Below, piece by piece: positions 6,367 to 14,257 of a DNA stretch of 33,283 nt (position 1 is the stretch's first letter; every line of letters begins with the position of its first letter). The DNA is from DATLYB01 sp964502525 (GTDB lineage: Bacteria > Bacteroidota > Bacteroidia > Chitinophagales > CAIOSU01), in assembly GCA_964502525.1 (NCBI GenBank), contig CAZCXH010000039.1, forward strand, positions 1 to 33,283, read 5' to 3'. Under the pieces are notes generated by a model. That model was not told the DNA's origin. It saw only the letters and a list, made by a program, of their open reading frames with translations, and did not search any database. A program made the position numbers and the translations under genes.

Positions 6367-6639
6367 CCTTCTCCTGCAGGAGCAATGGCGTCAAGTTAAC
6401 GATGTGATTTGTGAATTAAAACCCTTGTCTGGCTTTGAATCCGTAGGATTCACATGTTGGTAGAAAACGTACACCAATTATAACCCGACCCCGTAGGGGT
6501 CGAACCATCTGTACAACGTGTGACCCCTACGGGGTCAAGGATGCTGGGGTATGTCAATCCTACCAACATGTTATCCCTACGGGATAAAATCATAGAAATC
6601 GCTTTCTTAACTTGACGCGTATGCTCCTGCAGGAGAAGG
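6367..6639. repeat. 273-bp nested palindromic element
   Basis: The outer 33-bp arms, 6367-6399 and 6607-6639, are inverted copies matching at 30 of 33 positions; each carries the internal palindrome ctcctgcaggag. The second layer is acatgttggtag (6452-6463) against ctaccaacatgt (6560-6571), perfect. Inside and beside it are four small hairpins around a CCGTAGG core: 6438-6452, 6486-6502, 6521-6537 and about 6572-6584, the first two in one sense and the last two in the other. No target-site duplication is evident. The structure suggests a non-autonomous mobile or regulatory palindrome cluster. Confidence 0.75.
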
Positions 6640-6822
6640 GTGGGATGAGGCTCTCATCTGCGCGGGATTTCTCTGCGTTCCTCTGCGGTTCCTGTATTTA
6701 TACCAAGAGTAGTCGAATTTCCGAAGGAAAGAGACGTACTCTTGGTTAATACCGAACATTCTACAGTTCAATTGTTCGAAAACCTGAGTTGTTTCGGTAT
6801 ACTTTCTCCTAACTTGCAAATC

Positions 6823-7125
6823 ATGCCTCAAAAACCCAAACCCGTCTTCCACAAGCGCATCTTCTGGGATGTTGATTTTGAAAAATTGGACTATGACGCC
6901 AAAGCCAATTTCGTCATCGAGCGCGTGTTCGAGCGGGGCGATGTGGACGACATCAGGCAGTGCAGGAGATATTACGGGGATGAGAAGGTAAAAACCGCAT
7001 TGCTTAATGCAAAATACCTTCCTTTAGACAGGATTTATCTTGCCAGCGCAGTCATTGACGAACCTGTAGAAAAATTCAGATGCTACATCTTGAGGCAATC
7101 GAACCCCGAAATTTTTCCGTACTGA
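6823..7125 (+). CDS. DUF6922-like antitoxin of an AbiEii-type module
   Basis: A 100-residue protein beginning MPQKPKPVFHKRIFWDVDFEKLDYD, which I recognise as the small protein (DUF6922-like) that usually precedes AbiEii-type nucleotidyltransferases in Bacteroidota. The FWD-x-D start, the segment VIERVFERGDVDDIRQCRRYYG (predicted helical) and the C-terminal CYILRQSNP are characteristic. ATG at 6823 was chosen; the upstream extension does not resemble the family. It overlaps the next gene by 46 bp in another frame. The antitoxin role is inferred from pairing and from the AbiE systems, where the upstream protein represses and neutralises. Confidence 0.75.
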   Translation: MPQKPKPVFHKRIFWDVDFEKLDYDAKANFVIERVFERGDVDDIRQCRRYYGDEKVKTALLNAKYLPLDRIYLASAVIDEPVEKFRCYILRQSNPEIFPY

Positions 7126-7706
7126 AAAGGCTGTTTTCGCTGCCTCAAATGAAGGGCTTTCACTTGGTAGACGGCACCGCTTTGGCGCTAAGGCATGGGC
7201 ACCGCACGTCCGTTGATTTGGATCTGTTCAGCGTAAATAATTTTGATATAAACCTGATGGAAGAAACCCTGCGCGGGGAATTCGGTTCAGGCTTTGTTTA
7301 CGAACCCAGGCCGACATCCATCGGAGTCTTTTGCTTGATTGACAACGTAAAGGTGGATATAGTGCGCTATCCGCATCCGATGATAGCCCAAGGCAAATGC
7401 GAATCAGGCATTTGGCTTTATGAGAATGAGGACATTGCCGCCATGAAAGTGAACGCGATATTGGGCAGGGGCAAGAAAAAAGATTTCTGGGACATGAGCG
7501 AGCTGCTGCTACACCACTCCCTCCGCGAGATAGAAGGATTTTACTACAAGAAATACCCGAAACAAATACTCGCCATCTCCATTCCCAACGCTCTCAGCTA
7601 CTTTACCGATGCCGATGCCAGCGAAGACCCCGTGAGCCTCAAAGGGCAATCGTGGGACAGCGTGAAGAAGCATATCCGGCAGAAGGTGAGGGAATATCTG
7701 GAGTGA
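7080..7706 (+). CDS. AbiEii/AbiGii-type nucleotidyltransferase toxin
   Basis: A 208-residue nucleotidyltransferase of the AbiEii family, whose studied members are type IV or tRNA-modifying toxins acting in phage abortive infection. The fold signature reads DGTALALRHGHRTSVDLDLF (31-50), with Gly32, the metal-binding pair D46 and D48, and the third acidic residue D93 in KVDIV. The usual GG before the first strand turn is DG here, a mild change. The region AAMKVNAILGRGKKKDFWD (122-140) holds the conserved Lys and Asp residues of the family. The start at 7080 overlaps the upstream antitoxin gene and gives the family-typical MLHLE-x-IEP start. It appears intact. Confidence 0.88.
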   Translation: MLHLEAIEPRNFSVLKRLFSLPQMKGFHLVDGTALALRHGHRTSVDLDLFSVNNFDINLMEETLRGEFGSGFVYEPRPTSIGVFCLIDNVKVDIVRYPHPMIAQGKCESGIWLYENEDIAAMKVNAILGRGKKKDFWDMSELLLHHSLREIEGFYYKKYPKQILAISIPNALSYFTDADASEDPVSLKGQSWDSVKKHIRQKVREYLE

Positions 7707-7712
7707 TTATTG

Positions 7713-7777
7713 TCACGCAAAGGCGCAAAGAACGCCAAGGTTTTGCATTTCTTTGCGCTCTTTGCGCCTTGGCGTGA
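7713..7777. repeat. Inverted repeat, likely terminator, after AbiEii gene
   Basis: The 23-nt arms 7713-7735 and 7755-7777 pair at 21 of 23 positions across a loop of 19 nt. It is made of the gcgcaaaga/ctttgcgcc words common as dispersed repeats in this phylum. It lies 7 bp past the toxin stop. Confidence 0.6.
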
Positions 7778-7788
7778 GATTTCCCTAC

Positions 7789-7805
7789 CGGAAAACCGTG
7801 ATTTT
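7789..7805 (+). promoter_or_regulatory. CGG-AAAA-CCG dyad upstream of delta-60 gene
   Basis: The 17-mer is identical to 5836-5852. It lies 72 bp upstream of the start at 7877. Shared use suggests the two loci answer to the same regulator, but a dispersed repeat fragment is equally possible. Confidence 0.4.
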
Positions 7806-7876
7806 TAATATAAGCCTGCTCCAGACGCGTTTTCTTAAAATCGGTTCATAAATATTCATTATTTTTCAGCCATAGT

Positions 7877-10105
7877 ATGAAAAGCCTATTCATTATCATA
7901 TTTATCCTCTCCGGCTGCCTGCTCTCCATCGCCCAGCCGGGCGCGCTGGATTTGAGCTTTGAGGCAAGCCTGCCGCAAGGCTGCCTTGTCTCGAGCATTG
8001 CGATTCAACATGATGAAAAAATCATTGTTGGCGGCTATTTTCTGGATCTCAATGGCTTGCCCGCTGGCGGATATCTTGCACGGCTTCTGCCGGACGGCTC
8101 TCACGACAGCACCTTTCAGACAGGTAACGGACCCAGCAGCTATGTGTTGTCGGTTGCTGTTCAGGATGACGGGAAAATTCTTGTTGCAGGAGCGTTTCAT
8201 ACATTCAATTCATTTACTTCCTATCATTTTGTCCGGCTGAATCAGAATGGCAGCGTGGATACCGGGTTTAACATTGGTGGCGGATTTAGTTATATCGTAC
8301 ACGAGGTTGCGCTTCAACCGGATGGAAAAATTCTGGCAGGCGGAGAATTCACTGAATACAATGGCGTCACCTGCAACCGTCTGGCGCGGTTGAACCCCGA
8401 TGGAAGCCTCGATACCACGTTTAATACAACCGCAGGCGCCAGCGGCACTGTTGAAACCATGGCCATTCAGCCCGATGGGAAAATTGTGATAGGAGGTGAT
8501 TTTATTTATTATGATGGAGGATGGCATATCAGGATCGCGCGGGTGAATCCCGATGGTTCGCGGGATGTAACATTCCGGGATACATCGGGTTTGCTCGCAG
8601 TAGTCGAGGCTGTTGCCCTGCAGCCTGACGGCAAGATATTAGCCGGTGGAAGTTTTACATCGTACGTTGGTCATCCAAGCAATCATATTATCCGCCTTAT
8701 GCCCGATGGGGGGCGCGATGGCTCATTTTACGTTGACGATGGAGCAGACCACAGCGTGAGCGATTTTGAAGTATTACCCAATGGCAATATACTTTTCAGC
8801 GGTGGTTTTTGGAATTTTAAAAATACTCCGGTCAAGTGCCTGGCGCTTGTAAACCCATCCTGCATTCTTGATACAAGCTTCAATTCCAATGTTGGAACCG
8901 GTCCCGATGGTAGCATTGGTGCCATAACGCTTCAGCAAGATGGGAAAATTCTGATTAGTGGCGGTTTTACAAGCTACAACGGTATTGCAAGAACATCCAT
9001 AGCCCGTATTTTCAACTGCAGCACACCCCGGCCCGGAGCCCTCTCCGGCAGCGATTCAATCTTATGCGCTGCTGCTCTAACTTTTTCCATCGCTCCGGTA
9101 CCCAATGCAGAGAGGTACGAATGGACACCACCCTCCGGCTGGTCGGGCACTTCCGATTCCGCTTCCATCACCGTTACGTCCAACGGAGAGAGCGGAGTGA
9201 TTTCCGTGCGCGCCTTCAGCGATAGCTGCGGCTACAGCGATTGGCAAACAAAAACTATTTATCGCGTGCACGTGCCTGAACAGCCCATCTGCCTCGTGAC
9301 CGTTGATGATTCAAGCGCGCATAATATTGTGGTGTGGGAGAAAATCACAACTAATCTCATTGACAGTTTTTTTATTTACCGTGAAACCGCCACGAATGTT
9401 TACACCAAAATCGGTTCACTATCCTATCATGCCTTGAACGAATATCATGACTATGACGCCAATCCCAATGCCACCTCTTATCGCTATAAAATCTCTTCCG
9501 TTGATACATGCGGAGTGGAATCGGAACTCAGCCCTTTCCATAACACCATTCATCTTCAGTATCTCGGTCACGGCAGTTTTATATGGACCTTTTACCAGAT
9601 AGAAGGCGCCCTGAACCCGGTTACTTCTTTCAATGTTTACAGGGATGCGCTGGGGGATGGTAATTTCCAGCAAATAGGGCTTGTGCCGGGCACCAATGCT
9701 ACATTTACAGACATTGATCATGCTGCCTTCCCCAACTCGGTATACCGGGTTGACGTCAACTGGAGCCGTCCCTGCATCTCCGCGGTGCCCACGATAAACA
9801 CCACCCGGTCGAACATCCGCAGGAAAACGGATGAAGTGTCCATACAAACATTATCGCCTGAATATATTTCAATCCATCCCAACCCGGCTGAAGATGTCAT
9901 CTCAGTTCAATTTATTTCGCCAACCGGAATCAGCGAGGTGCAATTATTAAATTCACTCGGACAGACGATATGGCGCGAAACAAACTTTAACAGCACTGCC
10001 AGCGCTGCAAAAACAATTCATGTCGGAGCATTCCCGAAGGGAGTTTATATTCTTGTCGCTGAAACGAGCCGGGGATGGTTAAGGAGGAAGGTGATAATGA
10101 GATAA
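7877..10105 (+). CDS. Secreted delta-60-repeat protein with T9SS type A sorting domain
   Basis: A 742-residue exported protein. A Sec signal peptide (residues 1-20) leads into seven delta-60 repeats (about 35-375), each of the form QPDGKIL-x2-G-x-F followed by LARLNPDGS-x-D-x-TFN; this repeat builds a propeller-like module of unknown ligand. An Ig/PKD-like domain with a WTPPSGWSG motif follows (about 385-465), then two fibronectin-type segments (470-640). The C-terminus from about 668 (IHPNPAEDVISVQF, ending KGVYILV-x-RRKVIMR) is a type A sorting domain for type IX secretion, so the protein is probably released or attached at the cell surface. It is monocistronic. Substrate unknown. Confidence 0.9.
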   Translation: MKSLFIIIFILSGCLLSIAQPGALDLSFEASLPQGCLVSSIAIQHDEKIIVGGYFLDLNGLPAGGYLARLLPDGSHDSTFQTGNGPSSYVLSVAVQDDGKILVAGAFHTFNSFTSYHFVRLNQNGSVDTGFNIGGGFSYIVHEVALQPDGKILAGGEFTEYNGVTCNRLARLNPDGSLDTTFNTTAGASGTVETMAIQPDGKIVIGGDFIYYDGGWHIRIARVNPDGSRDVTFRDTSGLLAVVEAVALQPDGKILAGGSFTSYVGHPSNHIIRLMPDGGRDGSFYVDDGADHSVSDFEVLPNGNILFSGGFWNFKNTPVKCLALVNPSCILDTSFNSNVGTGPDGSIGAITLQQDGKILISGGFTSYNGIARTSIARIFNCSTPRPGALSGSDSILCAAALTFSIAPVPNAERYEWTPPSGWSGTSDSASITVTSNGESGVISVRAFSDSCGYSDWQTKTIYRVHVPEQPICLVTVDDSSAHNIVVWEKITTNLIDSFFIYRETATNVYTKIGSLSYHALNEYHDYDANPNATSYRYKISSVDTCGVESELSPFHNTIHLQYLGHGSFIWTFYQIEGALNPVTSFNVYRDALGDGNFQQIGLVPGTNATFTDIDHAAFPNSVYRVDVNWSRPCISAVPTINTTRSNIRRKTDEVSIQTLSPEYISIHPNPAEDVISVQFISPTGISEVQLLNSLGQTIWRETNFNSTASAAKTIHVGAFPKGVYILVAETSRGWLRRKVIMR

Positions 10106-10115
10106 AGAACGTTAA

Positions 10116-10670
10116 TCACTTTTCGGAACCGAAAATATCCTGAAACGACTTGGTTAACTGCTTGCCCAATATTTCTTCAAAATCATGAAGCCACTTCAGG
10201 ACATAATCCCTGTCATAAACGGGATTTTTTCTTAGAATATTTTTTACGTCTTCAATATCTATCGCCCTTCCGGAGACTAATTTGTATATCAAAATATCTT
10301 CCAGAGAAACATAAGATACAGGATAGCCGCCCACCTTCACTTTAATTGCCCGCTGGATAGCCTGCCGCTCAAATGCAATAAATGAAAACACAAAATCAAC
10401 TCTTACGCCACTGCTCTCCTCAACTACAGGAAGCGCGCGGGTGTCTTTGACAAAATCATCTGCCTGTTTCGGCAGTATCCTTAGTTGCAGGTTGCGGATA
10501 ACTTGTTTGATCTTATCAACCTCATCAATATCAATACCCAACGTTACGTCAATATCCCTTGTGATTCGTGGTTCCCCATAGAGCAATACCGCTTGTCCGC
10601 CTATTACCATATAGGGTACGGAGAGCGAATCAAGTTCCCTGGCTACTTTAACGAGAAGTTCCCCGAACAC
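10116..10670 (-). CDS. Nucleotidyltransferase of a toxin-antitoxin-like pair
   Basis: A 184-residue nucleotidyltransferase of the AbiEii/DUF6036-like type. IGGQAVLLYGEPRITRDIDV (23-42) carries the GG turn and the metal-binding pair D39 and D41; a third acidic residue is D92 in RVDFVF. The C-terminal half is helical with the family's SLEDILIYKLVSGR-x3-IEDV segment (126-144). The start at 10670 lies inside the end of the upstream small gene (23-bp overlap), so the pair is coupled. It is a different subfamily from the 7080 protein. A toxin role is inferred from gene organisation. Confidence 0.85.
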   Translation of the reverse strand: MFGELLVKVARELDSLSVPYMVIGGQAVLLYGEPRITRDIDVTLGIDIDEVDKIKQVIRNLQLRILPKQADDFVKDTRALPVVEESSGVRVDFVFSFIAFERQAIQRAIKVKVGGYPVSYVSLEDILIYKLVSGRAIDIEDVKNILRKNPVYDRDYVLKWLHDFEEILGKQLTKSFQDIFGSEK

Positions 10671-10860
10671 TATGCAGGATTTTTACAAACGCCACCTTTT
10701 GTTCCAGCCCATAGTGAGCATCGGCATAGATTTCAGGCCGCATAAGTTGCGCTTGCCTGAGCATGCCATCGAGCAGTGCAAGCTTTTTCTCTACCGGGAG
10801 AGTTTCCGTTGATGAGTATTGCCGTTCAAATTCCTGTAATTTGCGGTAAGATTCAAACAT
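10648..10860 (-). CDS. Small partner (antitoxin-like) of the 10116-10670 nucleotidyltransferase
   Basis: A 70-residue, mostly helical protein starting MFESYRKLQEFERQYSSTET, seen in front of this nucleotidyltransferase subfamily in Bacteroidota. TLPVEKKLALLDGMLRQAQ (20-38) is the conserved core helix. It overlaps the downstream gene. The upstream TAATTTTG (10865-10872 on the minus strand) matches the -7 consensus only 4 nt before the ATG, suggesting a leaderless transcript. Its function is inferred from pairing. Confidence 0.75.
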   Translation of the reverse strand: MFESYRKLQEFERQYSSTETLPVEKKLALLDGMLRQAQLMRPEIYADAHYGLEQKVAFVKILHSVRGTSR

Positions 10861-10864
10861 GAAG

Positions 10865-10872
10865 CAAAATTA
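10865..10872 (-). promoter_or_regulatory. Candidate -7 element before the nucleotidyltransferase pair
   Basis: Minus-strand TAATTTTG, an exact TAnnTTTG match, 4 nt before the start codon at 10860. Confidence 0.4.
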
Positions 10873-10901
10873 TGAATTAAACCCACTAGTATGATGCCGT
10901 A

Positions 10902-11040
10902 GGGTGTACGACAAATTTTCGCTTCGCTCTGGGAACCAGAAGCGCAAGCCGTCACCCTGAGCGGAGTCGAAGGGTGGTGTTGGCCGCGCCATCCTTCGAC
11001 TACGCTCAGGATGACCGCTGCGAAAATTTGTCGTACACCC
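10902..11040. mobile_element. 139-bp MITE-like element with 9-bp target duplication
   Basis: Perfect 21-bp terminal inverted repeats, 10902-10922 and 11020-11040, begin gggtgtacgacaaattt. They are flanked by the direct repeat gatgccgta at 10893-10901 and 11041-11049, the form of a target-site duplication left by a transposase. The interior is itself an imperfect palindrome (21 of 23 paired) built from the ccttcgactacgctcagg word common in this phylum. There is no coding capacity, so it would be mobilised in trans. It lies 60 bp before the sensor-kinase start and could affect that promoter. Confidence 0.85.
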
Positions 11041-11100
11041 GATGCCGTAGTAGTTGCAATGTATTATTTTCCGTCCCCAAAAGAACCGCTCATCGGCTTT

Positions 11101-14100
11101 ATGAAAATTCGGCTCCTGCTGTTAATACTTTTGCATATATTCTTTCAATGCCGCTTTCACGCATTTGCCCGGCAATACACCTTCAAAAACTACACCGTAG
11201 CGCACGGGCTGGGCAGCCCCAGCGTCAATCACATCTTCCAGGACAGCCGCGGATACATCTGGTTTGCCACGCAGGGCGGAGGAGCCAGCCGCTTCAATGG
11301 AAGCAAGTTTGAAAACTTCACCAAAGCCGATGGGCTGATCAATAATGACGTTACCTATATCGCTGAAGACAGCAGCGGAAATATCTGGATTGGCACTGCG
11401 GGGGGCGCATCAAGGTTTGACGGCACTTCGTTCCGCAGCTTCAGCGCAGCAGACGGGTTGACTGACGCGGTTGTATATTCAATTCATACCGGTGAGCACG
11501 GCAAAATATGGTTTGCCACGTCAGACGCGGGTATCAGGATTTTTGACGGAGCGCGTTTCGTTCCGCTTGCTACGGAAGATACGCTCGCATCAAAATGCGC
11601 CTTCAGCATAGTGCAGGACTCCGCCAAAAACTGGTGGTTCGGCTTATCCGATGGAATCGCAAAATACAGCGATGGCAGGATCACAAGCTATTTTGCTTCG
11701 GAAGACGACAACGATACATCCTTCTTCTCAGCGCTCCTTGACAGCAGCGGAAATATCTGGTTCGGGTCAACGAGGGGGAAAGTGGTTGTTATCAGTCATG
11801 ACGCAATAAGAAATTTCGAGTTGCCTCAGGCGCTGCAAAACGACTTCATTGGCGGCATGGCGCAGGATAAAAGAGGCGGCATCTGGTTTGCCACTGACCA
11901 CGGACTTTTGAAATACGATGAAAATAAATTCAATCTGTTCAGCGAACGGGAGGGGTTTTCCGTAAACAGCGCTCAGGCAGTGATGTGCGATTATGAAGGC
12001 AACATCTGGGCTGGAACATTGGATGGCGGAGTCAACCTGCTCAGCAGCGAAGCATTTGTATGTTACACCGATGATGAGGGCTTGACGAGCGCAAAAGTGA
12101 TGTGCATTCATCCTGAAGGAGCATCCTACTACATTGGCACCGGTGACGGAGTGTATGTGTTTAATCCCGAAGATTCTCTCCCTTTTAACAAAATCAGCGG
12201 CATCGAAGACGTGCAAGGCTCCATCTCATCTATATCTGTGGATAGGCAAGGGCTTGTATGGCTCTGTACGCTTACGGACATCGTTGTCATTGAAAAGAAA
12301 AATAATGGTTTCATGCTGCGAGCGAAGCATAAACAGATAGATGGAAAAGACATCATCAGTCCGGTAAAAATTATTCATGACACAAAGGGAAACTGCTGGA
12401 TCGCCGCCTATGGCTCGGGGCTGTTTCTCCTCAACAGTCGGGCGCAGATTTCATTCAATATGGGAACCTGCTTTCCCAGTGATAATATACTGACTGTGTT
12501 TGAAGATTCGCGCTCCAATATCTGGATCGGCACCTACGATGCGGGAGTTATTCAATTTGATGGAAAAAACTTCAACTCCATTTGGACGAATGATAGCCTG
12601 ACTGACAATTCGGTTTGGTCGTTAGCGGAAGACAATAAGGGGAATGTTTACTGGGGAACGGGAGAATCGGGGCTTTTCCGCTATAATAATGGAACAATCA
12701 CCTCTTATGCAGGAAATGACCTCCGGTCGGAAAGCATCAAGTCCTTGGCTTGGGACGAACATGGAAACTGCCTGTGGCTTGCAAGTGAGACAAAGTTGAA
12801 AAAAATAGCATTTACTGCTGACTATCAAATCGAGGCGATAAGGGAGTATAAAGAAGAAGATGGCTTCGGTTCAGCCGGAGTTAATCATGATGCTTTGCGG
12901 GTTGACGATCGCGGTAATGTTTGGCTGGGCTCGGTAAATGGGTTGTGGCGCTTCAATCATCATGACGACCTTCCGAACCAAGTTCCGCCCAAAATACGGC
13001 TTACGGGAATCCGCCTGTTCTATCAAAATACGGATTGGAATAAATTTTCTGATTCCATTGACCACCGTTCCGGGCTTCCATTGAGCCTGCAACTGCCTCA
13101 CTCAAAGAACCATCTCACATTCGATATTCAGGCGCTCACCACGCAAGAGGCGCGATACGCTTTCATGCTTGAGGGGCAAGATGAGCAATGGGCTGCACCC
13201 GGAACAAATAATGAAATCACTTATTCAAATATCAGCCCCGGCAAGTATGTTTTTAAAGCGATGGCTGTCAACAGCGCAGGCATTGCCAGTAATGACAACG
13301 TAGCCTTTACTTTCTCCATTTTGCCCCCCTGGTGGGGCACCTGGTGGTTTCGCGCTGCGGCTTTTGCAGCAGTAATCGGTTTGCTGGCCGTGTTTATCAA
13401 AGCACGGGAAAAGATTTTGCGCGAACAAAACATCAGGCTGGAAGAAACCGTGAAGCTGCGCACTTCAGAGATCGCAAACCAAAAAGAAGTAATTGAAAAT
13501 ACGTTGTCGGAAAAGGAAGGGCTGCTGCATGAGAAGGAAATTTTGCTGAAGGAGATTCACCACCGCGTGAAAAATAACCTGCAGACCATCTCCAGCATGC
13601 TGATGCTGCAAAGCGCGGGGCTGACGGATGAAGCAGCAAAGGCTGCTATTGCGGAAAGCCAGAGCCGGGTGCGTTCCATCGCGCTGGTGCATCAGAAATT
13701 ATATCAGACGGACGGCTTGGAGAAAGTCGAGATGAACTCCTTTGTGAAAGACTTAACGGTCCAGGTCAGGTCGCTGTACCATCAGCGGGCGCGGCAGGTT
13801 GGAATACATTGCGATATTCCTGAAACCTATATTCTGATTGACACCGCCATCCCGCTCGGCTTAATCCTCAATGAATTGCTCACCAACTCATTCAAGTATG
13901 CTTTCAACAAGACTGAAAAAGGAGAAATCAGGATTGACCTGGAAAATCTGAGCGCAAACGCAAATTCGCCAAAAACCAAAAAAGTGAAACTGACATACCG
14001 CGACAATGGACCGGGGTTTGATTTTGCCGCGCTGAATAGCGGGGCATCAACGCTCGGAATCCGGTTGGTTAATCTGCTTTCGCAGCAAATCGGAGCAACC

Positions 14101-14160
14101 CTTGCATATTCCCGATCCGGTGGCAGCGAATTTATTTTTATATTTGAGTTGAACGCATGA
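11101..14160 (+). CDS. Propeller-sensor histidine kinase (HisKA_2 type)
   Basis: A 1019-residue membrane sensor. Signal peptide 1-23; then many two-component-regulator propeller blades (about 30-620), recognisable by repeated N-x-WIGT/WFAT and FDG words, forming a periplasmic ligand-binding propeller pair. A Y_Y_Y domain (about 650-745), one TM helix (748-768), a coiled coil (775-815) and the kinase follow. The phospho-acceptor block KEIHHRVKNNLQT has its first His at 820 and is of HisKA_2 type; the ATP site shows LNELLTNSFKYAF (N box) and DNGPGF (968-973). ATG at 11101 was chosen; the open frame further upstream lies in the mobile element. It probably phosphorylates the adjacent LytTR regulator. 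The ligand is unknown. Confidence 0.92.
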   Translation: MKIRLLLLILLHIFFQCRFHAFARQYTFKNYTVAHGLGSPSVNHIFQDSRGYIWFATQGGGASRFNGSKFENFTKADGLINNDVTYIAEDSSGNIWIGTAGGASRFDGTSFRSFSAADGLTDAVVYSIHTGEHGKIWFATSDAGIRIFDGARFVPLATEDTLASKCAFSIVQDSAKNWWFGLSDGIAKYSDGRITSYFASEDDNDTSFFSALLDSSGNIWFGSTRGKVVVISHDAIRNFELPQALQNDFIGGMAQDKRGGIWFATDHGLLKYDENKFNLFSEREGFSVNSAQAVMCDYEGNIWAGTLDGGVNLLSSEAFVCYTDDEGLTSAKVMCIHPEGASYYIGTGDGVYVFNPEDSLPFNKISGIEDVQGSISSISVDRQGLVWLCTLTDIVVIEKKNNGFMLRAKHKQIDGKDIISPVKIIHDTKGNCWIAAYGSGLFLLNSRAQISFNMGTCFPSDNILTVFEDSRSNIWIGTYDAGVIQFDGKNFNSIWTNDSLTDNSVWSLAEDNKGNVYWGTGESGLFRYNNGTITSYAGNDLRSESIKSLAWDEHGNCLWLASETKLKKIAFTADYQIEAIREYKEEDGFGSAGVNHDALRVDDRGNVWLGSVNGLWRFNHHDDLPNQVPPKIRLTGIRLFYQNTDWNKFSDSIDHRSGLPLSLQLPHSKNHLTFDIQALTTQEARYAFMLEGQDEQWAAPGTNNEITYSNISPGKYVFKAMAVNSAGIASNDNVAFTFSILPPWWGTWWFRAAAFAAVIGLLAVFIKAREKILREQNIRLEETVKLRTSEIANQKEVIENTLSEKEGLLHEKEILLKEIHHRVKNNLQTISSMLMLQSAGLTDEAAKAAIAESQSRVRSIALVHQKLYQTDGLEKVEMNSFVKDLTVQVRSLYHQRARQVGIHCDIPETYILIDTAIPLGLILNELLTNSFKYAFNKTEKGEIRIDLENLSANANSPKTKKVKLTYRDNGPGFDFAALNSGASTLGIRLVNLLSQQIGATLAYSRSGGSEFIFIFELNA

Positions 14161-14249
14161 AATTGTTTACAGTTTACAGTTTACATGTTTATGGTTTCCG
14201 GTTACAACTTGCAAAACCGGAAACAAGTAAACCGGAAACCGAAAACCAT
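14161..14249. repeat. gtttac-type repeat hairpin between kinase and regulator genes
   Basis: Tandem gtttaca units (14165-14186) are followed by an imperfect inverted repeat of the accggaaacc word (14191-14249). The start, gaaattgtttacagtttac (14159-14177), recurs inverted in the aceB-aceA gap (29530-29548). Confidence 0.7.
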
Positions 14250-14257
14250 GTCTGAGA

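Larger units (their letters stand above)
6094..6822. other. 729-bp gene-free repeat region
   Basis: No convincing protein frame. From left to right it holds the dyad variant at 6111-6120, a 21-bp-period tandem repeat, a common Bacteroidota palindromic stretch (tctccatttggaga, 6268-6281) and the 273-bp nested palindrome at 6367-6639. Confidence 0.6.

Noticed and set aside
6164..6639. Possible CRISPR array
   Set aside because: The repeats are palindromic hairpins of differing sequence and a two-unit tandem with 5-bp spacing; there are no regular spacers and no cas genes.
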